DNA from: JACMLX01 sp031374935
Lineage (GTDB): Bacteria; Gemmatimonadota; Gemmatimonadetes; Gemmatimonadales; Gemmatimonadaceae
Length of the DNA: 64,000 nt
NCBI GenBank assembly: GCA_031374935.1
Contig: JANMHB010000156.1
Span: 1-64,000 of the forward strand
Reading direction: 5' to 3'
Part shown: in pieces, positions 34,381 through 42,114 of the stretch
How positions within the stretch are numbered: the stretch's first letter is position 1
How the letters are laid out: each line of letters starts with the position of its first letter
Program-made: the position numbers and the translations under genes
Notes under the pieces: model-generated
What the model saw: the letters and a program-made list of their open reading frames with translations, nothing else
What the model was told of the DNA's origin: nothing
Database searches by the model: none

Positions 34381-34878
34381 TCACAACCCCGTGTAGGCGG
34401 CGGCGAGGACGATCGAACCAGTGTAGGTGCCGGCGGCCTGCGCAGCGGCAGGCACAACGCGCCCACCGACAAAGACGAAGAGGTTCCCGGCCACCAGGTT
34501 CGTATTGACTGGCGTACCACTGGTGACGGTCAACGCCGACGCGCCAGCCGTCACGTTGGTGCCGTTCACCCGAACGTCGTAGGTGTTGATCGGCATCGTA
34601 TTCGCGCCGCTGCTCAACGTCGTCGGCAGCGTGAAGGTGAGGGCAACCTGGGAACCCAGATATCCCGTCAGCGAGAAGCGACCACTGGTCGCGTCACTGA
34701 ATGCGATCGTCTTGTTGACGCCCTGGAACACGTTGCCGAAGGCCAACGGCGCCGTTCCGGTCACGGTGATCGGCGTGACAACGGTTGCAGTGGCTGCAAT
34801 CGATGCCGACTGGCCCTGCGCCGCACCAGCGGCAGCGACCAGCGCGATCAGCGCGGTGAGGTGGCGGATGGATGCCAT
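34381..34878 (-). CDS. DUF4402-like pilin subunit 2
   Basis: 165 residues. A signal peptide (cleaved near GAAQGQ) leads to a mature domain starting 'ASIAATATVVTPITVTG', then 'LAFGNVFQGVNKT', 'GRFSLTGYLGSQVALTFTLP' and a C-terminal 'FVGGRVVPAAAQAAGTYTGS'. It ends 'VLAAAYTGL', identical to subunit 1. Alternating small hydrophobic residues at the mature N-terminus suit a donor strand. No cysteines in the mature part. It is clearly a duplicate of the upstream gene, separated by 13 bp. A probable major subunit. Confidence 0.8.
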   Translation of the reverse strand: MASIRHLTALIALVAAAGAAQGQSASIAATATVVTPITVTGTAPLAFGNVFQGVNKTIAFSDATSGRFSLTGYLGSQVALTFTLPTTLSSGANTMPINTYDVRVNGTNVTAGASALTVTSGTPVNTNLVAGNLFVFVGGRVVPAAAQAAGTYTGSIVLAAAYTGL

Positions 34879-34891
34879 GGCTCAGATCTCC

Positions 34892-35389
34892 TTAGAGGCC
34901 GGTGTACGCGGCAGCCAGCACCACACTGCCAGTGTACGAGCCGGCGGCCTGCGCCACGGCTGGCACCACTCGACCACCGACGAACAGGAACAGGTTGCCC
35001 GACGCGGCCAGATTGCTGTTCACCGGAACACCACTGGTGACGGTCAGCGCCGTGGCGCCTGCGGTGACGTTGGTCGTGTTGGAGCGGATATCCCACGAAT
35101 CGATTGACAGGTTGTCAGCACCGTTGACGAGGTTGCTCGGCAGCGTGAAGGTCATCGCGACCTGCGAGGTGCCGAAGCCGGTGATGCTGAAACGGCCGCT
35201 GGCCGCGTCACTGAACGGGACCGTCTTGTTGACGCCCTGGAACACGTTGCCGAAGGCAAGGTTGGCACCGCCGGTGACAACCAGCGGGGTCACGACGGTG
35301 GCCGTGGCCGACACCGTGGCCGACTGGCCATGAGCCAGCGCGGGTACCGATAGGATGGCGGCGAAGGCCGCGAGTCGAGCAATTCGCAT
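34892..35389 (-). CDS. DUF4402-like pilin subunit 1
   Basis: 165 residues from ATG 35389; a start further upstream would precede the signal peptide with non-conserved residues. The signal peptide is cleaved near LAHGQ, then 'ATVSATATVVTPLVVTG', 'LAFGNVFQGVNKT' (identical to subunit 2), 'GRFSITGFGTSQVAMTF' and 'FVGGRVVPAVAQAAGSYTGS'. First gene of the fimbria-like operon, so a probable major subunit. The family is known as secreted beta proteins found near chaperone/usher genes; assembly by strand exchange is inferred. Confidence 0.82.
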   Translation of the reverse strand: MRIARLAAFAAILSVPALAHGQSATVSATATVVTPLVVTGGANLAFGNVFQGVNKTVPFSDAASGRFSITGFGTSQVAMTFTLPSNLVNGADNLSIDSWDIRSNTTNVTAGATALTVTSGVPVNSNLAASGNLFLFVGGRVVPAVAQAAGSYTGSVVLAAAYTGL

Positions 35390-35825
35390 ACTGGTCCGGG
35401 AGTGGGCGGGAAAGTGGCGCGGCCACCACACCGCCCGGTGCGCCAGCCGCGGCGACTCGGCAACTTCGACCGAGTCTCAGCGTTCCCTTCCATATCGCGG
35501 ATCGTGCCAGCGGCAAAACGAACCGGCTCTGTCAAAAATTATGACAGAGCCGGAGAATTCCTTGCCTGGAAGCTCGAGTGTGCAATGAATACCACAGCCA
35601 GCTTTATGTCAGGTAACCGTTTGCACCACAACGGGTTGAACTGGCGACAGGGGTCCCGTCCATCGAACTGCTGCTCAGGACGGTCGACCATCCGAGCTCA
35701 GGCACAGCGCTGGCGTTGTGCAACCTCGGTTGCGACCTGCGGTACGGAACGCGTGTGACCAGACAGCGCAGTGCACCGGTTCAGCCGATGCGCCGCTCCA
35801 CGGCAGGCGGCGTGCGCTGCGGCGG
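35390..35825. other. 436-bp region between the transhydrogenase operon and the pilin operon
   Basis: No gene supported. It must hold the pilin operon promoter, which I could not place with confidence, and a terminator for pntB. It holds a 7-bp inverted repeat GACTCGG / CCGAGTC (35454-35476) and the stronger hairpin described separately. Confidence 0.5.
35523..35553 (-). terminator. 12-bp inverted repeat with AT-rich loop, terminator or operator
   Basis: CCGGCTCTGTCA / TGACAGAGCCGG with loop AAAATTA. In the direction of pntB and pilin transcription it is followed by TTCGTTTT, as in an intrinsic terminator. The CTGTCA-N7-TGACAG core would also suit a dimeric regulator upstream of the pilin operon. 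Confidence 0.55.
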
Positions 35826-37217
35826 CTACTCGAGCGTCTTCACTTCGCCGATCAGCTTCGTCAGGCTGGCTTTCGCGTCGCCGAAGAGCATGCTGGTGCG
35901 CTCGTCGTAGAACAACTCGTTCTCGATGCCGGCAAAGCCGGCCGACATGCCGCGCTTCATCACGATGATGTGCCGGGCATCGGTGACGTTGAGAATCGGC
36001 ATCCCGAAAATCGGCGACGACGGATCGTTCTTCGCGGCGGGATTCACGACGTCGTTGGCACCGATCACCAGCGCCACGTCGGCATTCGCGAAGTCGGCGT
36101 TGATCTCGTCCATGTCGTACATGCGATCGTACGGCACGTTGGCCTCGGCCAGCAGCACATTCATGTGGCCCGGCATGCGACCCGCGACCGGGTGAATCGC
36201 ATACTTCACTTCCCCACCCTTTTTCTCGATCAACTCCGCGAGTTCACGCAACGCGTGTTGACTCTGCGCCACCGCCATGCCGTAGCCGGGAACCACGATC
36301 ACCTTCGAGGCATAGCCGAGCTGCACGGCTGCATCTTCGGCGGAAATGCTGCGCACGGCCAGTCCAGCCGACGATTTGGCCGTGACTGCCCCGGCGGCGC
36401 TGCCGAAGGCGCCGAAGAGCACATTCCCGAAGCTCCGGTTCATCGCCTTCGACATGATGATCGACAGAATGAACCCCGAGGCTCCATCGAGGGCGCCACA
36501 GATGATCAACACGTTGTTGCCGATGGCGAAACCGGTGGCCGCCGCGGCCAGCCCGGCATACGAATTCAGCAACGACACCACCACCGGCATGTCCGCACCG
36601 CCGATCGGCAGCACCATCGTGATGCCGATGACGAATGCGATGCCGATCATCGTGAAGAACACGGCCTGGTTCGTGGAGTCGAACAGCAGGTAGCCGAAGC
36701 ACCCGATGGCCAACGCGAACAGCAGCAGATTGACCACGTTCTGCCCGCGAAACGTCACTGGACGACCGGTGATGATCTCCTGCAACTTGCCGAACGCCAT
36801 GAAGCTGCCGGTCACCGTCAGGCTGCCGAACAGCACCTCGAAGCCGAGGGCGGCCATCTTCGCTGCGCCGATCGGGATGCCGCTGTGCTGCGCATGCCAG
36901 AATTCCGCCACGCCCACAAGGGTGGCAGCCAGTGCGCCGAACATGTGGCTGAAGGCAATCCGCTGTGGCATCGCCGTCATCGGCACGAACTTGCCCAGTG
37001 GATAGCCGATGATCGACCCGATGATCAGGCCGGCGATGATCCACTGATAGGTGAGGATGTCCTGATGCCAGAGCGTACCGACGATCGCGAGCAGCATGCC
37101 GATCGCCGCCATCTGCATGCCGCGCTGTGCCTCGGCCGGCTTCGTCAGTCCGCGCAGGCCGAGGATGAACAGCACCGACGCCGCCAGATAGCAGCCCTGC
37201 ATGAAAAGCTCACGCAT
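35826..37217 (-). CDS. pntB: NAD(P) transhydrogenase subunit beta
   Basis: 463 residues. The first 260 or so form membrane helices (domain II); the C-terminal part is the NADP(H)-binding domain III, with 'VIVVPGYGMAVAQSQHAL', 'HPVAGRMPGHMNVLLAEA' and 'DVALVIGANDVVNPAA', all hallmarks. The enzyme uses the proton gradient to reduce NADP with NADH. The start at 37217 overlaps the end of the pntAB gene by 8 bp; an internal ATG at 37202 is possible. Last gene of the three-gene pnt operon. Confidence 0.96.
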   Translation of the reverse strand: MRELFMQGCYLAASVLFILGLRGLTKPAEAQRGMQMAAIGMLLAIVGTLWHQDILTYQWIIAGLIIGSIIGYPLGKFVPMTAMPQRIAFSHMFGALAATLVGVAEFWHAQHSGIPIGAAKMAALGFEVLFGSLTVTGSFMAFGKLQEIITGRPVTFRGQNVVNLLLFALAIGCFGYLLFDSTNQAVFFTMIGIAFVIGITMVLPIGGADMPVVVSLLNSYAGLAAAATGFAIGNNVLIICGALDGASGFILSIIMSKAMNRSFGNVLFGAFGSAAGAVTAKSSAGLAVRSISAEDAAVQLGYASKVIVVPGYGMAVAQSQHALRELAELIEKKGGEVKYAIHPVAGRMPGHMNVLLAEANVPYDRMYDMDEINADFANADVALVIGANDVVNPAAKNDPSSPIFGMPILNVTDARHIIVMKRGMSAGFAGIENELFYDERTSMLFGDAKASLTKLIGEVKTLE

Positions 37218-37530
37218 GCGGCTTCCCGTCCGGCCCGTGAGCCGGCTTCTCCGTGCGCTTGAACATGCCCAGCATGCGATCGGTGATGATGAACCCACCC
37301 ACCACATTGGTGGTGGCGCAGATCACCGCGATGAAGCCGAGTATGGTCGAGACGGTGCCGAACTTTCCCCCGGCAGCCACCAGCGAGCCCACCAGCGAAA
37401 TGCCGGAGATCGCGTTGGTGGCCGACATCAGAGGCGTGTGCAACAGCGGAGGCACCCGCGTGATCAGCAGATAGCCGACGAAGCCTGCCAACACGAAGAC
37501 GTACAGCGAGATGATGAAGTTGCCAGTCAT
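37210..37530 (-). CDS. pntAB: NAD(P) transhydrogenase subunit alpha, membrane part
   Basis: 106 residues with three to four membrane helices: 'FIISLYVFVLAGFVGYLLI', 'VPPLLHTPLMSATNAISGI' and 'ATTNVVGGFIITDRML'. This is the C-terminal membrane half of the alpha subunit, encoded here as a separate gene as in many bacteria. The middle motif, 'HTPLMSATNAISG', is invariant in the family. ATG 37530 was chosen over a TTG two codons upstream. It overlaps pntB by 8 bp. Confidence 0.95.
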   Translation of the reverse strand: MTGNFIISLYVFVLAGFVGYLLITRVPPLLHTPLMSATNAISGISLVGSLVAAGGKFGTVSTILGFIAVICATTNVVGGFIITDRMLGMFKRTEKPAHGPDGKPHA

Positions 37531-37553
37531 GTCCAATCCGATCGTGGTAAGGC

Positions 37554-38669
37554 TCAGCGCAGGCGAATCTGGCCGGCATGTGTGACGAGCATCGCGCCCG
37601 TGATCTCGTCGTCCGGATCGATGACGAGCGTGGTGCCATCCTTCGAGGTGAGGTGCTGCAGGAGCGTGAGGACGTTGCGACCGAACATCTGCGACGCGTG
37701 AAGCGGCTGCGTTGCCGGCAGATTGCGCGGCCCCATGATCGTCACACCGTTGACCACGACGTCCGCGCCATACTCGGTGAGCTCACAGTTTCCGCCAGTC
37801 TCCGCCGCCAGATCCACGATCACCGCGCCCGGCTTCATGCGGTGGACCATCTCGGCGGTGATCAGGCGCGGCGCGGCCCGGCCCGGAATGGCGGCCGTGG
37901 TGATCACCAGATCCTGCGAGACGATATGAGCGCCAATGGTTTGCAGCGTGCGGGCCGCCTCATCCTGCGACTGCGCCTTGGCGTAGCCACCGCGATCTTC
38001 CGCAGCGGCGGATACCACGTCGGACGTGACGAACGTCGCGCCGAGCGACTGTACCTGTTCGGCCGCTGCCGGTCGAACATCGAACGCGCTGACGACGGCG
38101 CCCAGGCGGCGCGCCGTGGCAATGGCCTGCAAGCCAGCCACACCAGCACCGATCACGAATGCCTTGCCTGGTGTCAGTGACCCGGCGGCCGTCGTCATCA
38201 TCGGCAGCAACCGTGGCATCGCGGCGGCACCCAGCAGCACGGCCTTGTACCCGGCCACCGTTGCCTGTGAGCTGAGCACATCCATCGACTGCGCGCGAGT
38301 GATTCTCGGAACCCGTTCGAGCGCCAAGGTGCTCACACGCTGCGCCGCGAGACCATCGACCAGGTCACCCGCGGACTGCGCCTGCAGCAGGCAGATCAGC
38401 GTCACCTCCGCAGCGAAGAGCGACAACTCCTCCGGCAGCGGGCGTTGCACCTTGGCAATCACATCGGCACCGGCCACCGCGTCGGCGGGTGTCCTGGCGA
38501 TGGACGCACCGGCAGCCAGATACGCGTCATCGGTATGGAATGCGCGGGCGCCCGCGCCGCTCTGGACGACGACGGTGGAACCAGCCTTTACCAGCTTTGC
38601 AACGTTCTCCGGCACCAAGGCGACTCGCTGCTCGCCTGCGGCACACTCGGTCAACACGGAAATACGCAT
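37554..38669 (-). CDS. pntAA: NAD(P) transhydrogenase subunit alpha, NAD-binding part
   Basis: 371 residues, soluble domain I. Seen: 'AAGEQRVALVPENVAKLVKAG' at the N-terminus and the Rossmann motif 'VIGAGVAGLQAIATARRLGAVV' with 'SAFDVRPAAAEQVQSLGA'. 'GYAKAQSQDEAARTLQTIGAHI' and 'PGRAAPRLITAEMV' are typical too. Binds NAD(H) at the cytoplasmic face of the membrane complex. First gene of the pnt operon. ATG 38669 directly precedes 'RISVLTEC'. Confidence 0.96.
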   Translation of the reverse strand: MRISVLTECAAGEQRVALVPENVAKLVKAGSTVVVQSGAGARAFHTDDAYLAAGASIARTPADAVAGADVIAKVQRPLPEELSLFAAEVTLICLLQAQSAGDLVDGLAAQRVSTLALERVPRITRAQSMDVLSSQATVAGYKAVLLGAAAMPRLLPMMTTAAGSLTPGKAFVIGAGVAGLQAIATARRLGAVVSAFDVRPAAAEQVQSLGATFVTSDVVSAAAEDRGGYAKAQSQDEAARTLQTIGAHIVSQDLVITTAAIPGRAAPRLITAEMVHRMKPGAVIVDLAAETGGNCELTEYGADVVVNGVTIMGPRNLPATQPLHASQMFGRNVLTLLQHLTSKDGTTLVIDPDDEITGAMLVTHAGQIRLR

Positions 38670-38812
38670 GGATTGAGTCGGAATGAAGCAGCAGAACCAC
38701 ACAAAATACGACGTTCCGTGACCGCACGCTGCATGACAGCATGCCGAGTTTTGGTTCGAAACGGTACCGGGAGAAAGACTGCGGCCGGTCGGTGGCTCGA
38801 CGAGTGGAACGG

Positions 38813-39514
38813 TCAGCGGCGAAAGTCATCCAACTCGTGCACGCGACCGTCGAGCGGCTCGGCGGCGAGGTCCACCAGAATCCGGGCCAGCGCCGAGCCG
38901 GTGACCGATGCCAGCTTCGCCGCACGACGTCGCGCGCCAACCATCCGGAGCACCGCGCAGAGCGCATCGCCCGAGAGTGCCCCCAACCGTTCGAGGGGAC
39001 GTGCCTCCCCTCGATCATCACCGGTCACGAAGCTTGGTCGGACCACCGTGAACGGATTCGGTCCTTCCACCAGTGCGGACTCGACATGAGCGCGGACGCG
39101 AAGATACTCGTTCCCACTCGACGAAGCACCGAGCGCGGAGAGGTACACCAGACCGGCGGCGGGCGTTGCGTGGCGGGCCGCAGTGACTGCGAGCATGGTG
39201 AGTCCCTGGTCGATCGAACCCTGTGAGGCATCCGGCCCGCCCGAAGCTCGCGCGGCCCGGGCACGCGCGGCGGTGGTACCGAGCAGCAGGAACAGGCGCT
39301 CGGGTGATTCGGCTTCGAGCATCCGGTACCATCCCTCGGCTATCCATGGCGTGCGGAGCACCCGTGCACCGAGTCCAACCAGTTCGGCGGCGGCGCGATC
39401 GCCGGAGGGACTGTCCGGTCGGACATGTGCAACCACTTCATGCCCGGCGCGGACGGCAGCGCTGGCAACGTGACGCCCCACATATCCGGTTGCACCCGCG
39501 ATCAGCATCTTCAT
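38813..39514 (-). CDS. NAD(P)-binding epimerase/NmrA-like protein
   Basis: 233 residues. The N-terminus is a Rossmann fold with 'LIAGATGYVGRHVASAAVRAG', the GxxGxxG motif of atypical short-chain dehydrogenases. 'VYLSALGASSSGNEYLRVRAHVE' resembles the catalytic Ser-x-x-Tyr region of that class, though Lys is missing after Tyr, so it may be a non-catalytic NAD(P) sensor or a reductase of unknown substrate. The start at 39514 lies 4 bp after the stop of the upstream esterase gene; both probably form an operon. Confidence 0.8.
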   Translation of the reverse strand: MKMLIAGATGYVGRHVASAAVRAGHEVVAHVRPDSPSGDRAAAELVGLGARVLRTPWIAEGWYRMLEAESPERLFLLLGTTAARARAARASGGPDASQGSIDQGLTMLAVTAARHATPAAGLVYLSALGASSSGNEYLRVRAHVESALVEGPNPFTVVRPSFVTGDDRGEARPLERLGALSGDALCAVLRMVGARRRAAKLASVTGSALARILVDLAAEPLDGRVHELDDFRR

Positions 39515-39518
39515 TGGC

Positions 39519-40451
39519 TTACGACGCCCGATCGGCGGCATCCGTCAGCGGGTGTGCAGGTGCGCCCGCGAACCGCGCCAGCCACGCAGCAGTCAAAGCC
39601 CACACATGCTGTCGGCAATAGTCCACGGCGATCACATGTCCGCAGCCATCCACCCACTCCCTTTCCACCACGGGCGCGCCGCTGAAGAAAGAGGGGTGCA
39701 CTTCGGCGAGGGCTGGAGGAATGCGATAGTCGTTCCGTGAGTGGATCAGCAGTGTCGGAGACTGCACATCGGCGGCCGCCAGGCGTGCATCCTGTGCCAC
39801 CGCCACCAGGTCGCGAACACACCGCGGAGGGGCTGCGCCGTAGCCGAGTGACAGGGCACGTGCCGCGGGATCGAAGATTGACGCCTCGCGATCACCACCA
39901 CGCAGGAACGGCGTCAGCAGGCTGATCACGTTGGCCAGCGGCGCCAGTCGTTCTGCCTTGGCCGGTGGCGTCAGATAGGGGGCGAGGAGCACCAAGGCTG
40001 GCAGTTCCGGATCTCGCGCCGCTTCGATCGTGGCGAGTGCGCCACCCATCGACAGGCCGATGAGAACGACGGAGGGGTACTCCGTCCGCAGCGCGGTGTA
40101 CTCGCGGTGCACGTCGGCCCGCCACTGCGTGGCGCCACTCGACGCGAATGCCTCGAGCGTCCGGCCATGTCCGGACAGGAGCAGCGCCCGCACCGTCCAT
40201 CCGTGCTCGCGATGCAGGTACTCCGCCAGGAGTCGCACGGTTTGTGGTGTATCGGCGAACCCATGGATCAGCAACGCCGCATGGGTGGCGCTCGCGCGCA
40301 AGTCGATCGGCTCAGCGCCCGGGATGATGCCAGAGGGCCCAACCGGGAGGCGCGCCACATCCGCCGCCCGCGTCCGGGCACGCCGCCACACGTACGCGCC
40401 GGCATGCGCCAGCGCGGCAGAGCTGAGAGCGATCGTGAGCACTGTGAGCAT
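39519..40451 (-). CDS. Alpha/beta-hydrolase, esterase/monoacylglycerol-lipase-like
   Basis: 310 residues. The N-terminal hydrophobic segment (residues 2-20) is an anchor or signal. The fold shows 'LLIHGFADTPQTVRLLAEYL' (oxyanion-hole region), the nucleophile elbow 'GLSMGG', the acidic residue in 'LIHSRNDYRIPP' and the His in 'DGCGHVIAVDYCRQ'. This resembles Est30-type carboxylesterases and monoacylglycerol lipases. The substrate is unknown. The following NAD(P)-binding gene is 4 bp away. Its promoter must lie in the divergent region with the hydrogenase-like gene. Confidence 0.85.
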   Translation of the reverse strand: MLTVLTIALSSAALAHAGAYVWRRARTRAADVARLPVGPSGIIPGAEPIDLRASATHAALLIHGFADTPQTVRLLAEYLHREHGWTVRALLLSGHGRTLEAFASSGATQWRADVHREYTALRTEYPSVVLIGLSMGGALATIEAARDPELPALVLLAPYLTPPAKAERLAPLANVISLLTPFLRGGDREASIFDPAARALSLGYGAAPPRCVRDLVAVAQDARLAAADVQSPTLLIHSRNDYRIPPALAEVHPSFFSGAPVVEREWVDGCGHVIAVDYCRQHVWALTAAWLARFAGAPAHPLTDAADRAS

Positions 40452-40868
40452 GCGGGTCAGCGGGGCTGGCGCTCTGATGCGTCGTTCTCCCCCGTCGATG
40501 CCACCTCCCCGAATGCGTCGGTCATGTCAGGTCGTGATCCTGTGGGGGGCACCGCGCAGAGGAACGAGCGCAGCCGATGAGGGATTGCTCACCGTGCGAA
40601 GATATGTACTCCTCAATAACTTGCGGCAGGGATTCCGCTCAGTCTGATGCCCCAGCGCAACAGCTCGAGCTGCGTCACGCTGTCGACCACTGCCACGCGA
40701 CGCTGCGTGCGAGGGATTTCAGGCGATGCAAGTCAATACGGTGCAAGTGGTTACACTGTTCTTGCCCCGAGGCACGTGGGTGTGTTTTATGGACGAGCTT
40801 GGTTGGCGTGTATGTTGCCACCGCTCTGATCCATAGAGCTGGCAGACTATCCCACCGAACGCCTTCGT
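40452..40868. other. 417-bp divergent intergenic region
   Basis: No gene supported. It carries the promoters for the esterase operon (left) and the hydrogenase-like gene (right). Short repeats of TGCAAGT occur near 40729-40752. No clear -35/-10 pair, tRNA or hairpin was recognised. Confidence 0.4.
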
Positions 40869-42044
40869 GTGAGCGCATCGCCCTTCTCGATTGCAATTCT
40901 TGGCAACGACGCGTTCCTCGCGGCAACGCCGGCGCTCCCCGTGCAGCTGATGCACGCGGCGCTCGCAGCCGGGTTCGACGCGGTCGTTCCCGCCAGCCTC
41001 GGCGATGAGCTCGTCGCCGGCGAAACGCTGCGCATTGCCCAGCTGCGCGGTCGGCGCCCCGTCGTTCAGTGTGCCTGTCCGTTCTCGCTGACCCAACTCT
41101 GCAAGCGTGAGGCCAACCTCGGGGACGTGACGATTCCGGTCGCGCCGGCGGCGGTCGCGCTGGCGCGCGCGCTTCGGCTGGACCGGACCGAGCCACAGCA
41201 CATCACCTACATCGGCGCCTGTCCGGGCGCGCAGGACCCAGCCATCGATCTGCAGGTGCTGCCCGAGGCGTTTCTGCGCGGTCTCGAACGGAAGGGACTG
41301 TCACCCGCGACGCAGCCCGACGTCTTTTCCGACCGGTTGCCCCCTGATCGACGGCGCTATCTCTCGCTGCCTGGCGGCGCACCTCGGAAGGAACTCGTCG
41401 AATCCCTGCTGCGGCGCAACGTGATCACGCTCAGCGGTGGCATGAATCCACTGCTGGCCGTCGCCGATGCGCTGTTCGACGGCGGGGTGACGATGATCGA
41501 TCCGGCCGGTGCATACCATTGCTCGTGCGCGGGAAGTGACGCCAGCCGCTCGGTCGCCGATGGTCGCGCGGCGATCTCGCGGCTCGAGCCGAACCGCGCG
41601 ACGGCGCCGATCTTCGAGGCACCCGCCTGGCTGGATCTGCGCCCAAGCGCACCGCCAGATACGCCGGAATCGGTTGACGACCCCACGGTCGCGGCCGGCC
41701 CGGTCCCCTTCCGCGATGCCGCTCGTCTCGAGCACACCCCACTCGCGGCTGACGCTGAACGGGCCGAGACGCCGACAGGGCAATCGGATGCGTCGCGCCG
41801 CATGTATGCGCTCGGCGTGCGCACGGCACGCAAACGTTCACCACTGGCGTCGCCGGCGATGGATGCGGCGGCGGTCATCAATGACCACATCCCGCAGACG
41901 GCGTCGGCGCTGCACGCGACGCCGATCGAGCGCGAGGTCCCGCTGGCTGATCAGCACCCAGGCTTCGCCGACCAGCTGGTGAACCTCGCCCAGCCGGCGC
42001 GGCGTTCGACACCGCGGCTCGACGACTTGCTGCGCCGCGACTGA
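40869..42044 (+). CDS. Orphan [FeFe]-hydrogenase large-subunit C-terminal-like protein
   Basis: 391 residues from GTG 40869. The N-terminal 220 or so residues line up with the H-cluster domain shared by HydA, Nar1/NARF and related proteins. 'AGFDAVVPASLGDELVAGET' fits their GFDxVxDTSFGADLxxxEE. 'VVQCACPFSLTQLC' fits TSCCPxW, and 'ITYIGACPGAQDP' fits the MPCxxKxxE position. A later pair, 'YHCSCAG', may supply the last ligands. The ferredoxin domains that feed HydA are absent, and the C-terminal 170 residues are low-complexity Ala/Pro/Arg. No hydrogenase maturase is nearby. It may bind an iron-sulfur cluster for sensing or transfer rather than make hydrogen. The assignment is by motif pattern and needs a profile search. 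Confidence 0.6.
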   Translation: MSASPFSIAILGNDAFLAATPALPVQLMHAALAAGFDAVVPASLGDELVAGETLRIAQLRGRRPVVQCACPFSLTQLCKREANLGDVTIPVAPAAVALARALRLDRTEPQHITYIGACPGAQDPAIDLQVLPEAFLRGLERKGLSPATQPDVFSDRLPPDRRRYLSLPGGAPRKELVESLLRRNVITLSGGMNPLLAVADALFDGGVTMIDPAGAYHCSCAGSDASRSVADGRAAISRLEPNRATAPIFEAPAWLDLRPSAPPDTPESVDDPTVAAGPVPFRDAARLEHTPLAADAERAETPTGQSDASRRMYALGVRTARKRSPLASPAMDAAAVINDHIPQTASALHATPIEREVPLADQHPGFADQLVNLAQPARRSTPRLDDLLRRD

Positions 42045-42114
42045 TCGAGTGATCTGGCACGATTGCACCGGCGGGTCGCACCGCAGCGCGCACGCTCCGA
42101 TCACATCACGCCGA

